Below are positions 48,974 through 62,243 of a stretch of 64,000 nt of DNA, one piece after another. The position numbers and the translations under genes are program-made. The stretch spans positions 14,324,001 through 14,388,000 of the forward strand of contig JBBMNZ010000009.1 in the NCBI GenBank assembly GCA_037954325.1. Direction: 5' to 3'. The DNA comes from Fistularia commersonii. Lineage: Eukaryota > Chordata > Actinopteri > Syngnathiformes > Fistulariidae. The notes beneath the pieces were generated by a model. That model saw only the letters and a program-made list of their open reading frames with translations. It was not told the origin of the DNA and did not search any database. Every line of letters starts with the position of its first letter. Within the stretch, counting starts at the first letter, position 1.

Positions 48974-50949
48974 CAAAGACACACACCAAAAACGTTTTTT
49001 TTGGCTGGGATTTAAACTACAACTTTGTTTTTTAATAAATCTATATATTCTCTCAAGTTGTCTTAACCATTTTTGTTAGAAGGCTTCCAGGGAGACAGGG
49101 AGTCATGTCCCAACAGCTATGTGTTTTGGGCAAAAGGGAGGCCAAAGGGACTAAATTTAGGACATTGTTCAGGTGAGTGTCAGTATATACCTCATAAATG
49201 AATTTATTTCACCTCAAAAGGGTCCAAAAATTAAATGGGATTCATATTTTGGGGGGGGCAGGGGGTATCACGACTGACATTTTGCTAAATCCATGTCCCC
49301 CAGGGTTTCAGTGCCGCCGAGAAACATTATTTAATATGCATTCAATCTTTTTTGTTCTATTCAGGATGATCCATTCATGAGCAATCAGTGCAACATCAGC
49401 CCAAGTAATGACACTGTCCAAAGGGGGCAGAGGGCCAAGGCTCTGGAGTCGGTATGCAATCTGAGCCTCTTCCCCAGCCAGGTGACTGAGACAAAGAGTA
49501 TGGTATTGAGGAAAAGATTTTGGAGGTGGTGGGGTTTTTTTCTCTCTCTCTTACGTTCATACCGTCTCAAGATAAAAGGCGATTAATCCTGCAGATCAGA
49601 AACACATGGCCAATACGCGGCAAGGCCCTGATGAGGCCCCGGGGCCGGGGGCCAGATTCTGGAGGTTTAATTCATTACTGTAAGTACATGTAGATTTATT
49701 GCCTCAGCAACGTTAGCAGATCAAAGGTGGGTCGGCAGATTAGATTACGAGACAAACAGCAATGATGATTGCTCTCAACAGGACAGAAGATGGGGGACCA
49801 GATCCACGGGATAATATAACTAGAGAACCAAATATAAATTTGGTTATCCTCCCACATGACACCAATGTCAGTTTTTTTCCTTTTTTTGTCTCGTTTTGTT
49901 TTTTTTTTCAACACATCAGTGTCTCTGTTTATCACTCTAAAACCAGAACATATGTGCGTTGTTTGCACTGGTAATTAAAGAGACACATTGTGTAGGAGAC
50001 ACCAGAGGCTCCCCGGGGGGTCGAGACACATTCAGAGAGAGAAAGAGCGCAAAAGAGGGAAAGAGGGAAAGAGAGAAGTCAGCTCAGTAAAAAATCAAAA
50101 TGAATCATTGTAATTGCACTCAGACGGGGATCAGCGTCACATTAGCACTGGCACATGTTACATCCTGGAATGATGTGTATTAGTGAGTCAGTGATTGTGT
50201 TGCCTGTGATGGCAAAGGTGTCTGCAATGGAAAATTTACACCTGAAAAGAAATTATTACAGTCATACTATGAAATAGTTCATTGAACATCAATTAACAGC
50301 AGCTGCTAATGAAAACGGGCTAAAAAAGTGATGTACTTCTGTTTTCAGAGACAGGAGAAAGTCTGATCTACATGCCACATTTTTTAGCCCCGTTATTTTC
50401 ATTCTCTGTCTTTTCGTGGTGCGGCATTTGGAGTCATCCGTAAAAGAGGAAAAAGCAATCAGTGTCAGGTGAAATAACACGGATGGACCACGAATCACTG
50501 GAAAACATTCTGTTTATCATTCATCTGTTTTGGATGGACACTTTGAAATTACTTAAGAAAGGCATCCAATCCATTTTTTTTTTTCAAATGTGAAATCTCT
50601 TACTAACATGAGTCCATATTTTGATATTCTGAAAGTGTCACCACCTGAATGCAGCTTTGAAATTGGAATGCCTGGAGAAAGAAATGTCCCAGCATTTTTA
50701 GTCTTGACATGGGAACTGTTAATCTTCTTCGCAATTTCAATTCTGCAGCATACCGAGAACAAGGACGAGACAAAAAAGAATGCAAGACAACAAGACATAG
50801 GTTCTGTCAAAGACTACTCATAGCAGGAGAACATTTGAACACCTGGGACTGTAATCCACATTACACAGTTGACTCTGTAAAGAACTTTGCTGGTTGTAGA
50901 AGTAGTATATTAAGTATATTATTAAGTTATGTCAGTATAATAAGTATGA
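48974..50949. other. Intergenic sequence, no gene seen
   Basis: Unique DNA. The segment at 49590-50200 is complex and repeat-poor and includes TTTAATTCATTACTGTAAG and ATTGTAATTGCACTCAG, a texture seen in conserved non-coding DNA. No proof of function. Confidence 0.4.
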
Positions 50950-50950
50950 G

Positions 50951-50984
<34 letters not shown>
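50951..50984. repeat. (TTA)n microsatellite
   Basis: About 11 TTA units directly before RTE copy 4. A shorter ATT run (51973-51987) follows that copy, so the insertion probably hit a TTA repeat and duplicated part of it. Confidence 0.93.
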
Positions 50985-50986
<2 letters not shown>

Positions 50987-51972
50987 AGAAGTATGTTAGA
51001 CTGGTGCAGGACATGTATGCTAGCTGTGAGACACTGGTACGGTGTGCTGTAGGGGTAACAGAGAAGCTCAAAGTGGAGGTGGGACTCCATCAGGGATCAG
51101 CTCTGAGCCCCTTCTTGTTCGCAATGGTGATGGACAGGCTGACAGATGAGGTTAGACAGGAATCCCCATGGACCATGACGTTTGCGGATGACATTGTGAT
51201 CTGCAGTGAGAGCAGACAACAGGTAGAGGAAAATCCAGAGAGCTGGAGGAATGTTCTGGAAAGGAGAGGAATGAAAGTTTGTCGCAGCAAGACAGAATAT
51301 ATGTGTGTGAAAGAGGAACTCGGGTGGAACGGTGAGGCTACAGGGAGTGGAGATCAAGAGGCTGGAGGATTTCAGGTACTTGGGGTCAACAGTCCAGAGC
51401 AATGGAGAGTGTGGAAAAGAGGTGAAGAGACGGGTCCAAGCAGGTTGGAATGGGTGGAGAAAAGTGTCAGGGGTACTATGTGATAGAAGACTATCAGCCA
51501 GAATAAAAGGAAAGGTGTACAAGACAGTGCTGAGACCAGCGATGCTGTATGGACTAGAAACTGTTATAATGACCAAAAGACAGCAGGCAGAACTAGAGGT
51601 TGCAGAGATGAAGATGTTGAGGTTGGCTTTGGGAGTCACCAGTATAGATAGGATCAGGAATGAGTCTATCAGAGGAACAGCACATGTTAGATGTTTTGGA
51701 GAGAAGGTCAGAGAAGCCAGACTGAGATGGTTAGGTCATGTACAGAGGAGGGATAGAGAATATATTGGTAGACGGATGCTGGAATTGGAGCTGCCAGGCA
51801 AGAGGTCTTGAGGAAGACCAAAGAGAAGATTTATGGATGTAGTGAGAGAGGATATGAAGGTAGTTGGTGTGAGAGAGGAGGATACAGAGAATAGGGTTAG
51901 ATGGAGAAAGTTGACTCGCTGTGGCGACCCCTGAGGGGAAAAGCCGAAAGAAGAAAAAGAAGAAGAAGAAGA
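50985..51972 (+). mobile_element. RTE-type LINE copy 4 (reverse transcriptase and 3' end)
   Basis: 5'-truncated copy. It opens with LVQDMYASCETLVR and VEVGLHQGSALSPFLFAMVM. The RT catalytic block MTFADDIVICSES lies at 51175-51213, followed by GMKVCRSKTEYMCV. A shifted frame gives FRYLGSTVQSNGECGKEV, VLCDRRLSARIKGKVYKTVL and RPAMLYGLETVIM. ARLRWLGHVQRRDREYIGRR and the terminal TCGCTGTGGCGACCCCTGAG come after, then an A/GAAG-rich tail. At least one frame change (about 51330) disables it. Confidence 0.85.
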
Positions 51973-51999
51973 TTATTATTATTATCATTTGCGGCTGTT

Positions 52000-52115
52000 G
52001 CTGTGGTTAGCACTCCCATCTTTGATGTCCTTAGATGTCCATATGCGACACATGTGAGTACGGGTTGACAGGTGACCAGTCCTGGTTAAACCCTGCCTCT
52101 TGCTAAAAAATGAAT
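52000..52115 (+). repeat. SINE fragment with internal deletion
   Basis: Head-like GCTGTGGTTAGCACTCCCAT is followed closely by tail-like GACAGGTGACCAGTCCTGG and CCTGCCTCTTGCTAAAAAATG with GAATAAAGG. Confidence 0.4.
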
Positions 52116-54283
52116 AAAGGAATTACAGTAATATCTTGACATAAGTGTTTGATTAATTCTGTGATAGTGCTTGTAACTTTGTAACTCAGTTAGCTAATAT
52201 ATTAAAATAATTCCCCATTTAAATTTATTAAAATGTTATTATTCTGTTCCAGTGCCTCCATTTTGTCATGTCTTTTTAAATAAGAAAACAATATTGTATA
52301 AATATATAATGTATGAAAAATAACAATACATTATAAATGTATTGTGAAATGTAAAATGAGAGTGTAAAGAAAACAACTGATTTTATCAAGTGTATTCACC
52401 TGAAGATCAGAGGAAGATGAGATTGGGGGAGGTTAGGGGAGTTTGTCTTTTTGTGTGCTATTGCTTAATTTAACTTTCTCGCTACACACTTAAAGCTAAA
52501 ATGTTCTGCTAAATTTAACTTGCACACAATGCTTCACTTCATCGCTAGACTTAATTTAGCCAGTGGTGAATCTAAAAATGATCAAATCATCCTCAATTGC
52601 TGCTGCACTAAATCCCCGATAGATACCCATGCCTTTCTCACAGATGATACTACCTGTCACAGTAACTCACCAACAACAGCTTCTCCATCTCCTCATAGAC
52701 AAGTTGACAATATGCACACCTCACTCGTTTTTTTTGATGATTTTCGCTGGGCTACCTGTGTCGGGTGGCCCATCTTTTTGAATGTCACTTCAGCCACGTT
52801 GGTTTCAAAAACTTATCCCGCTTGATCATATTTCAGATCTCGGCTCATATCACAAAGCAAAAAAATTAGCGAGCAATGACTCGTATCTTGGAAAATTCAC
52901 AAGTTGATTCACTCATATGTCAAGGTTCCACTTGGTCTTACTACTATTATTATAAACTTTGGACCAAACTAAAATGGTTTTGAAATTAGTGCTGTTGATG
53001 ATTCAGTCTGAGTTGAGAAGAAATGGCATCGATTTCATGGTGGACAAAAGCCCCCACCCCTCCTTGCCCTGGCTGAAGGGGAACTACTTTATAAACTGAA
53101 ACAAAATACTTCCTAAACTGAAACAAAATGTTATAAATGGTATCATCAGTATATCATAGGAACGCTGCCTTTTTCTTAAGAACTTTGGCATCCAGTGTGC
53201 AAGTTTCCACTCCCCCTCTGGTTCTCAGAGGTAATTGTGGTTTAAAAGTCTCTTTTAGTAATATTCCAGTGGACAGGGTTATGGCAAGAACCTCTGAAAA
53301 CACATTTTCTTGAAGACGTATGACAAAAAAAAAATGCACAGGAATGATTCTTCCAAACTGCAGCAAGTTCACCGACGTCCGCTTTCTTTAAGGAATATTT
53401 TTCATGCATAAAAAAAGCTAACCATTAGCGTTACTGTAACAAAATGGTAAGAAAAATTATGCAGGAGTTGGGGCGTGGGGGTTCTCAGTAGCAGTGATAT
53501 CAGACAAAGTGAAAGTGTTTAAGTCTGAGGCTCCGGATTTGTTTAGTCTGTGAGTGTCACCCACCATCTGCTCAACAGCTGCTGGCTGGAAGCTCTTATT
53601 ATCAGCCATAACCTGCAAATTGAGCGAACATGCAAGGCGACCATTCACAGAGAGGGAGCAGGGTCTCCGATGACGGACAGTCAGGTTGCACCAAAAGTTA
53701 ACTTGGTGGCAGCCAGGGTTTTCGACCACTTTGGTCAAATCTGACATTTTCCAAAATCTTCCAAATCCTTGCAGTCATCCACATCCATTTGTTTTTATAA
53801 GCTTGTAGCCCCAATATTTCTACTCATTGCCAGAGGAAGTTGCTATGACAACAAAGTGTCAAGTATTCAAAGGCCACCAAACATTTCACTGTGTTGATTC
53901 AGGGGATGTCGGTGTCCAGGAGTCTAAACAACTACACAAGGTGATGAGGACAGGATGTGACATTATGATATTGGATGTCATGTCCTGTTCAATAGAATCT
54001 CTATTAATTTGTGGTACATTTAGATTCAGTTATAGTGACCATTTCGTTGCACCAAAAAAATAATGAAAAAACACAATCTTAGACTGGACTCCAACTTGCC
54101 TATAATTTTTATTTTTTTTTGATTGAATTAAAATTTTCAGTGAGCTAAATGTTCCTCATCCTTAGGAAGCAAGCTTCTTCCAGTTGCTTCATGTCCTCAA
54201 CTTATGTTCTCAAAAATTTTCCTTCCTCATCACATGGCAGTTTTGTACCAAGTTTTGGCCCCAGGATCACCATCCTCCGACCC
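52116..54283. other. Intergenic sequence, no gene seen
   Basis: Mostly unique DNA. The 53460-53750 part is complex and repeat-free; open frames on both strands there lack any family motif. Confidence 0.45.
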
Positions 54284-54328
54284 CCCCCCCCCCCCACACA
54301 CACACACACACATACACACACACACACT
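54281..54328. repeat. Poly-C followed by (CA)n
   Basis: About 14 C then a CA run. Confidence 0.93.
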
Positions 54329-54868
54329 CTTCTGCTCCACACTCTTCTCCCTGCTTACCCAACCATGAGCTTTTAACATCCCCTACTGTATCGCCTCTTG
54401 ATCCTCTCTCACTCTCCCTGCCCCTCAGGTCCGACTGTGGGGACCTGAGGGGCTTCCCTTTGAAGTCCCTCTTTAAGAGCACAATTAAGCCAGACCCTCC
54501 CCCCACGCTGTACTCACTTCTCACCTTTTTAATAAGGCTGCTTATAGACAAGTGTTAGCTTTTCTTCCATCTCTCTCGCCCTACAATGTTCGCCTAAGTC
54601 CGCCAAAGCCTCACAAACAGGGCAGTAAAGCCCCAGTCACAAACATGAAAACAGACACCAACACTCACATACAGAGTGTCTGACCACACTGCACTGCAGG
54701 TCTTTTGGTAAAATATTTTCAAAACAGGAAAAAAAAATGTATAACTTCAACAAGCAGTTGGATCTGAGGATACCTTAGTTGAACGTGAATTAGAATATTG
54801 GAAAAAAAAAACGCATTGATTTTAAAAACGAATTTGCCACAAAAACATAGCTGAGTTCACACACACAG

Positions 54869-54907
<39 letters not shown>

Positions 54908-54921
54908 TGTGTGTGTGTGCG
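54869..54921. repeat. (GT)n microsatellite
   Basis: GT run with one TT interruption. Confidence 0.95.
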
Positions 54922-55244
54922 CACGTGTGTGAAACAGAGGTCAAATAAAAGAGACACAGCCTCTCCAGGTGATGTGACTCTGAATGTAACTTCCTGTACT
55001 TTGATATGGAGTGAATCAGTGGTGGTGGAGAGGGAGCACAAGGGGGCTGGAGACGGGGTGGGGGTGGAGGGTTTGAGAAAGCCATTAGACCACAGATTGG
55101 ATTCTCAGTTTGCTGCCACTGACAGGGTCGGTACAGATCAAGAGACTTCAGTGACTCAAGTTGTGTGTTGTGTTACTAATCTGCTTTAATCCCTCAATTC
55201 TCTGTTCTTTTTTCTAGTGCTCTCTTGCTCTCGCTCTCTATTTG

Positions 55245-55246
<2 letters not shown>

Positions 55247-55276
<30 letters not shown>
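55247..55276. repeat. (TA)n microsatellite
   Basis: About 14 TA units. Confidence 0.93.
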
Positions 55277-55279
<3 letters not shown>

Positions 55280-55489
55280 CATTCACATTTTTACATTTAT
55301 GAATCTGTACACATTCACACATGTACACACACCATATTTTTATATCATATACATACAGTATATATAAATACACATATACAATAACACGGCCCATGTTATT
55401 TTACATGATCTCAGGTCCATATATTGATTGATTGACCGATTGTGGGAACCTCTATCTAAAACAATAAATGCTTTGACAATATATAAATT

Positions 55490-55765
55490 CATTCATGCAT
55501 TTTGCTGCAAACAGGGTCGAAGTCAGGGGGGTGTAGTTAATCACAGCCATAGTTGAACAAGAGGTGGGGTAACCTTGACCCGTCTATCACAGATCCAGAT
55601 ACAGTAACACCCAACCATTCACTCTCTCAGTCACCCTTATGAACAATTTAGTCTTCAGTGAATCTACTGTTGGTAAAAAGATGGAGGACCTGGAGAAAAC
55701 CTAAGTAGGGGAACCCAGAGAAGCCACACAGACAGGACCCTGGCTGAACCTACATAGGCCATGGG
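55490..55765 (-). repeat. Antisense SINE copy
   Basis: The plus strand shows ATTCATTCATGCATTTTGC, AACAGGGTCGAAGTCAGG, ACACCCAACCATTCACTCTC, GGAGGACCTGGAGAAAACC and AACCCAGAGAAGCCACACAG. These are complements of the SINE tail and body. Confidence 0.6.
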
Positions 55766-56430
55766 GAGAAGTAGGGAAACATGTAGACATTATTTTTGTG
55801 TTCCTACTAAGAACTTGATTGTACATATTCTTCACTATCCAACATTTCAAAGTCTCCAGCCCCCCTTATCCCCCTATGATCTGGAAAACAAACTTGTCTG
55901 CCCCTGATGCCCCCAACCACTCTCGTTCATTTTTCGAAGACTTTGACTTAGCCCAAGACTGCAGCTGTAATGTGGTGCAGGTGAATCTGATTTTTCAGCT
56001 GCTCAGCCTGTAGCACCAGGATGGTTCCCTCCTGATCCAGGATAAAAGCACTGATAGCTGAAGGACTGCAATGAAACCCCCCGTCCCCCACCTCATTCTC
56101 CCCATTTGTGTGTTTTTCCCCTTTTTCTAAAGAAACATTTAAACCTGAGGCAGAAAAGACCTATTACTGTGCCACCACAATCATGTGGTTCCCAAGCACT
56201 CAGCAACTGGTGTGCAAGAGCCAGTCTTCTAACAACTACCGTACCCAAAACAGGACAGAGTGAGGGGGTTGTGTGAGTAAACACATGTTCATAATTTTTC
56301 ATTTTTTGTAATACAAAACAAGCAAGTGACCACTAAGTGACTACCAGGCAGATTTTTCCCCCAATATTTTGATTTGGAATCTATATAAATACATAAATAA
56401 ATTAATGAAAAGTGTAATATTTAGATGTAA

Positions 56431-56577
<147 letters not shown>

Positions 56578-59500
56578 TTCCTTGTATCAAATACATTCAT
56601 GTGCCAAAGTTAAAAAAATCCCATCAGTTTTGTTTCTTTTTGCATTGAGCCACTGAGTTATGGAAATAAATCAGCCCATGGTAACGTATCCCCCCTGAAA
56701 CATACATGTTTATCTGTTTGTATATGAAAATGTAAATAAGATTTTCCTTGGATACGTTGCCAAAAACTAAAAGACTTTTTCTGAGACTCTCGGCAAGAAA
56801 ATGTGAACAAACCTGAAAGAAAAAATACCTGAATGTCAAAATAAAAGCCTTGTTTTAGTGATATAACTTCATTTACTTTACTGCTGGGAGTTTTTAAACC
56901 ACTTCTATTTTACCTTTTCTTCAATAGGCAAAGCTAGAAGGAGCTCATCTCAGACAACCGTCCCCTCCATCATATTTTTAAGCAGAACCCAAATCAAAAC
57001 AGCTCTGGCAGGGAGAAAAAATAGGTAACGCGCAGAGCGTCTTTCCGGTTTCTTTTGTAGTACGCCTCATACAAATTTTCTTCATTGTCAGAAGACAGTG
57101 TGTTTGAGGTCTACTGTTCAGCAGCTTTAGGAGGAACAAGGCGGATCTAGTCCTGTCGAATGTGGTGGCAGATTGAGAGGATATTCCATCTACAAACACA
57201 TATTGCCTTCCTATAATAACATCCTCATATGTCGCATGGGAGCAGCTCAGTGCGCAGTCCTTTTTTGGGGGGGCTAACCCCCCTCGTCTGTGTCTTTCTC
57301 TGACATTAATAATCTGATATTGTCCCATCTGTTGGGGGCAGGCAGCATGGAGCACATGTTTCCAGTTAGGCTCATCAGAACCTGATGTAGGGGAGGCCCA
57401 GAGTGAAGCTGGAGAGGCTCGGCCTGAAATGGGAAGCGGTATATGCAACAGGGGGAGCAACACCACTGTTTGAGTGCACCTGAACCTATACAGCAATATG
57501 TGAAATTTCACAGGCTGCTGGGAAAAATCAAGAGATCTTTATAGGAAGGGGCCAGGGGGGCCTGCCGAGAACCAAAAGAAACTCATGATTCAACATGGTT
57601 AATCTTAGCAAAGCATACCCCCTCCCTCACCAGATGATTGTGAGCACAAATGTTTGACAATGTACAAGCCACAGCAAAATCACACCGTTACAAGGACTCG
57701 GTGCAGTACCTTAGACCCAACGCAGCGCGGGACGCTGGTCATCTGACATCACCACCAGCATACTTACAGGATGCCATAATGTAAATCACAAACAAGAAAA
57801 TGAGCTGATCAAAGGCCCCAAGTTTGGCCAACCGCTGGTTCCCCACCTCCAGACAGCACCGCTGCAATCACTTTGCACTAAATCAGATGCAGGGATAAAC
57901 ATCTCTGGGGTTTGGAACTGTCGCCAAAACCCTCTCACATCGGGGAACCAGGCCAAGTATCTCACATCAGGAGGAGGATTCACTTCTCCCTCACTCACCT
58001 CCTTATTGATTACACATTATGTATAAATTTAGATTATTTATATATCGCCAGGCTCCCATTTGAGATTTATGGCGCTCCCGCTGTGCCTCTAATGTGAAAG
58101 ATGCTGTAAATCACCTGGAGGATTAAGGGAATCAATGTAACCAGGGATCACTGCTGGAAATTCCCTGATATTTTCAGTCTGTGGTTTGTTTTTTTGGAAC
58201 ACAGTGACTTTGCAGCATGTCTGAGAGGGAATCACTGGGTGTAACTGTACCTCGGTGACCCGGGCAACTGTCACTGGTCATAGCTGTGATGTCATTGGAT
58301 GCAAGACACAACCCCAATTTGGGAAATCACATCAGATATCATCACCATGGTACTCCTTCAGATCATTCTTTTCCCAAGGTTTTAAATTGTGATGTCATTC
58401 TGCTGCAAAGGCCAGATAACAACCAAGGAGGGGACCAAGCTTTCAAAGGGTCACTATATCCCAGTTCGCCATACGCATAAAAATTTATTGTTACGGTCAT
58501 CCCTTACAATTTTTTTTCAAATCCATTCTTTCTGGAACCGGCACAACAGACAAAGTTTCTTTACGGTTCCTGGAGGCAAGAAATGGCATTAGAAGTAAAA
58601 ATACGATGATCAAACAGAGCTAAATATGATACTGTAATGGCACAATGAAAAGGTATGGAGCTCTGGGGTGAGGATCAGGTCAGGTGCAGCCACTACCGCT
58701 CCTTTGCTTTGCCGGACCTAAAAAAGCCTGGCGAGCATCCCCTGGACGGCAGATGTCAAGCACGTCTTGGCATTATTGTTATCTATCATCCGTTAGGTTG
58801 GGTAAGACCATCTGCAGACGCTCGAAGGACATACAACTCACAGGGTTTCCAATCACCCAAATATGGTTTGATTGTATTCGCTTTGCTCAGTGAGGGCAAG
58901 AGAGATGAGTGTAGCACAAACTTGGGGTAGTGGCCTCTAACAAATGCTTCATCAGTAATATATGTGCTTAGAAAGCCAGGGCCTGTTGCATCTGATGTAA
59001 TCTGTTGTTTTAATAACACCTTAATAGCACTTTGTGGTTGCTGTGTGTTCCCCAGGCTTACATATGTGATCATGTGTATGCATGTGCTTGTGCATCCACA
59101 GGGAGGGTTTTACATCTTGTAGCAATTCAATTGCATGCATTCCTCATGCACCCCTTCCCTTCCCCACCCCATTCATCGAATCTCACTCCAAGGACGAGCT
59201 GTGGCCATATGACAGCTTGACAGTGGCATTCTGCATACATCAGTGCACAGCCTACTGAATATGGGATTCTGTCAGTCTGAACAAAGGTGTGGCGATGATC
59301 TGACGAGCAGTAGGGGAGTGGACAAGGTAGTGAAGATGAGTAGAATCAGAAAATGGCAATTCGAAAAAAATCTGTTTGACATGTTTATTTTTGCATTCTT
59401 CCACCACCACTAAGTTCACATCAACATGCACCACTGCGCCAAACCCCACCAACCCTGCCCCTTCTCGTAAAACTGTATTGTGCAAACACCCGCCGCAGTT

Positions 59501-59774
59501 TTGTTGTCCTGCCAACGGGAGATGTGGATCAGTGAATTCTCTTCAATTTCCAGCCTGCCAGATTGTCAGATTACCACATGCTGGCCCCACGCATTTGACA
59601 CACCGACACCTTCCCATGTTTGTACGAGACAATGAGGCCAAAACCAAGACCTCGGTGAGGTTGAGAACCCCCCCACACTACCACCAATTACTAATCGCAC
59701 AAAAGACATATATTTTAACTGTATGTCAAATAAATAGTCGTTGTCTTGGTCTGGGACTCAATGGTGGGGCAAGC
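56578..59774. other. Intergenic sequence, no gene seen
   Basis: Unique DNA throughout. 57990-58170 (CTTATTGATTACACATTATG, then CTGTAAATCACCTGG) has the balanced, repeat-free look of a conserved element; this is only an impression. No exon recognised. Confidence 0.4.
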
Positions 59775-59840
59775 TATTTATTTATTCACTGTCTCACCCT
59801 GGACAGGGCAACTCACAGCTATTGTGAAAGTCATAAAATA
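59775..59840 (-). repeat. SINE tail fragment, antisense
   Basis: The plus strand TTTATTTATTCACTGTCTCA and CCCTGGACAGGGCAACTCAC resembles the complement of the SINE tail around the CCAGGG block. Confidence 0.35.
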
Positions 59841-60568
59841 CACAAATCCAGAAAACGGTAATGTCAGAGGAATAGCCTGATTCAAAGAGAAACCTGGAGT
59901 TTCTCAGCACTGCTTCTAGTCCTTTGTCTTCTGGAATTTTGGACCAAAGTTCGGCAACAAGGTGGCAAAAAGAATCTTCAGCACACTTTGATTTTAATTC
60001 TACAAGGATCATCTTGGATCTAAACAAATCATCTGAACTGACTTTTGTCAGGGATTTTCTGGGATAATAGCAGAATTCTAAGCCAGTACAGTGACTAAAT
60101 CTGAAATTTGGAGGGATAAGATTTGGTACGGTACTGGCACTGGAACTGGTGCTGGTAACAACTCTGACAGCTACATTTATGGTTATCGGTTTGACACATT
60201 GCTATGATAATCCAATTCTTGTATACATTAAGGATTACAGCAAGGTTGTTCATCTTATTTTCGCTTTTCAATATGTTTGGGTATCGTAACTTTAAGACTT
60301 ATTTATGTTGTCCTAAAAGTGGAAACAGCAGGTCTTCTGTCATTCAAGGGGGAGGAACTTTGAAGCATCCGTCAGTCATCCTTGTGGAAAGCCACATGTA
60401 ATCGGTAGATGCCCTTTATGTAGTTAACACAGTTTGCTAAATGCAGGAAAGGCAGAATTGCAGAACACGGCAAAAATATTCAGCCATCAATAAAACTGAA
60501 AGATTTGGAATTTTTAAAATATCTAAAATTTAAACTTTAAAAGAGGAGGTGCTGAAAATCACTTGTTT
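59841..60568. other. Intergenic sequence, no gene seen
   Basis: Unique DNA with no recognised feature. Confidence 0.45.
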
Positions 60569-60579
60569 TGTTAAAAGCA

Positions 60580-62232
60580 TCCATCCATCCATCCTCTACC
60601 ACTTATCCAGAGTCGGGTCACAGGGCCAGCAGCCGCAGCAGTGAGGCCCAGACCTCCTTCTCCCCAGCCACATGGTCCTGCTCCCCTGGGGGGACCCAAA
60701 GGTGTTCGCAGGCCAGCCTGGAGATATAGTTTCTGTAACATGTCTTGGGTCATGACTGTTGCCTCCTTCCAGATGGACATGCCCAGAATACCTCCCCAAG
60801 GGGACATCCAGGAGGCATCCAGACCAGTTCCCCGAGCCATATCATATGACTCCTGTCCATGCAGAGGATCAGTGACTCTACTCCAAGCTCCTCCCAGGTG
60901 ACCGAACTTCGCACCCTATCTCTAAGGGACAGTTTGGCCACCCTGCGGAAAAAACTTGTTTCGGCATGTATTCCGCAATCTAATTCTTTTGGTCACTACC
61001 AGTAAATTGAGAGCTCCGCTTTCTGGCTCAGCTCCCTCTTCACCACATCACTGCAGGTGCTGCGCCGATCCGCCAGTCGATCTCCCTCTCCATCCTTCCC
61101 TCACTTGTGAACAAGACACCGAGATACTTGAACCCCTCCACTTGGGGCAGGACCTCTTTCCCAACCTGGAGTGGGCACTCCACCCACTTCTGCTTGAGCA
61201 CCATGGTCTCAGATTTGGTGGTGCTGATCCTCATCCCAGCCGCTTAACACTCAGCTGTGAACTACTCCAGTGAGAGCTGGAGATCATGGGCTGATGAAGC
61301 CAACAGAACTGCATCATCTGCAAAAAGCATAGACTCGATCCTGCGGCCACCAAACAAGATCCCCTTGACGCCCTGGCTGCACCTAAAATTCTGTCCATAA
61401 AAGTTCTGATAAGAATTGGTGACAAAGGGCAGCCCTGGCGGAGTCCAACTCTCAACAGAAATGGGTCTGACTAACAACCGGCGATGTAGACCAAGCTCCA
61501 ACAGCGATCATACACGGACCAAACAGCCCGTATGACAGGGCTCATCACCCCATATTCCCAGAGCACTCCCAACGTGATTGCCCATAGAACACAGTCGAAT
61601 GCCTTCTCCAGATCCACAAAACACATGTAGACTGGTTGGGCAAACTCCCATGTCCCCTCAAGGACCCTGCTGAGGGTATAGAACTGGTCTACTGTATTTT
61701 TAAAAAGGGGGATTGGTCTGCCAGTCCAGCAGCTCTGTCCCCAACATCCATGCAATGCTGCAGCCAGGTCAGCAAGGACAGCCCTTCAGAATCCAGAGCC
61801 TTAGGGAACCCAGAGCAGACCTCATCCACCCCCAGGGCCCCGCTGCTGAAAAGCTTTTTAACCGCTTCAGCAACTTCAGCCCCTGAAATAGGTGTGTCCA
61901 CTCCAGAGTCCTCTGGCTCTACTTCCTCATTGGAAGGTGTTTTGACGAGATTGAGGAGGTCTCAGAAGTATTCCTGCTACCAATCCACTCTGCACTGCAT
62001 TGCTTCCCCCTCCTGAACCGCTGGATGGTGGATCTCCTTGATGCCCACTGGAAGTTGCCCATGGTCTCCCAAAACTCCTACCGAGTCCAAGTTTTTTACT
62101 CGGCAACTACCAAAGCTGCATGCAGCTTGTCCTGCCAATATCTGTCAGCTGCCTCCAGAGCCCCACTGGCCAGATCAGGGGGGCTGTTCCTCCCAATCAT
62201 GCCCTTCCAAGTCGCTCTGTCATTGCATCACA
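60580..62232 (-). mobile_element. Rex3 LINE (RTE clade), 5'-truncated, with 11-bp TSD
   Basis: On the minus strand it runs from the endonuclease/RT linker (SGALEAADRYWQDKLHAA-like) through ISGAEVAEAVKKL, TLSRVLEGTWEFAQPVYMCF and VDLEKAFDCV. RT blocks VGLRQGCPLSPIL and MLFADDAVLLASS (about 61298-61330) follow, with ISTTKSETMVL, EGFKYLGVLFTSEGRMEREI and SLRDRVRSS after them. It ends CTTATCCAGAGTCG (plus-strand complement) and a GATG repeat at 60580-60594, as known for Rex3. TGTTAAAAGCA is duplicated at 60569-60579 and 62233-62243. GACAAAGGGCAGCCCTG matches the published Rex3 PCR site as I remember it. Several frame breaks. Confidence 0.88.
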
Positions 62233-62243
62233 TGTTAAAAGCA

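Noticed and set aside
59376..59861. 161-codon plus-strand ORF
   Set aside because: No family signature; its 3' part overlaps a SINE tail.
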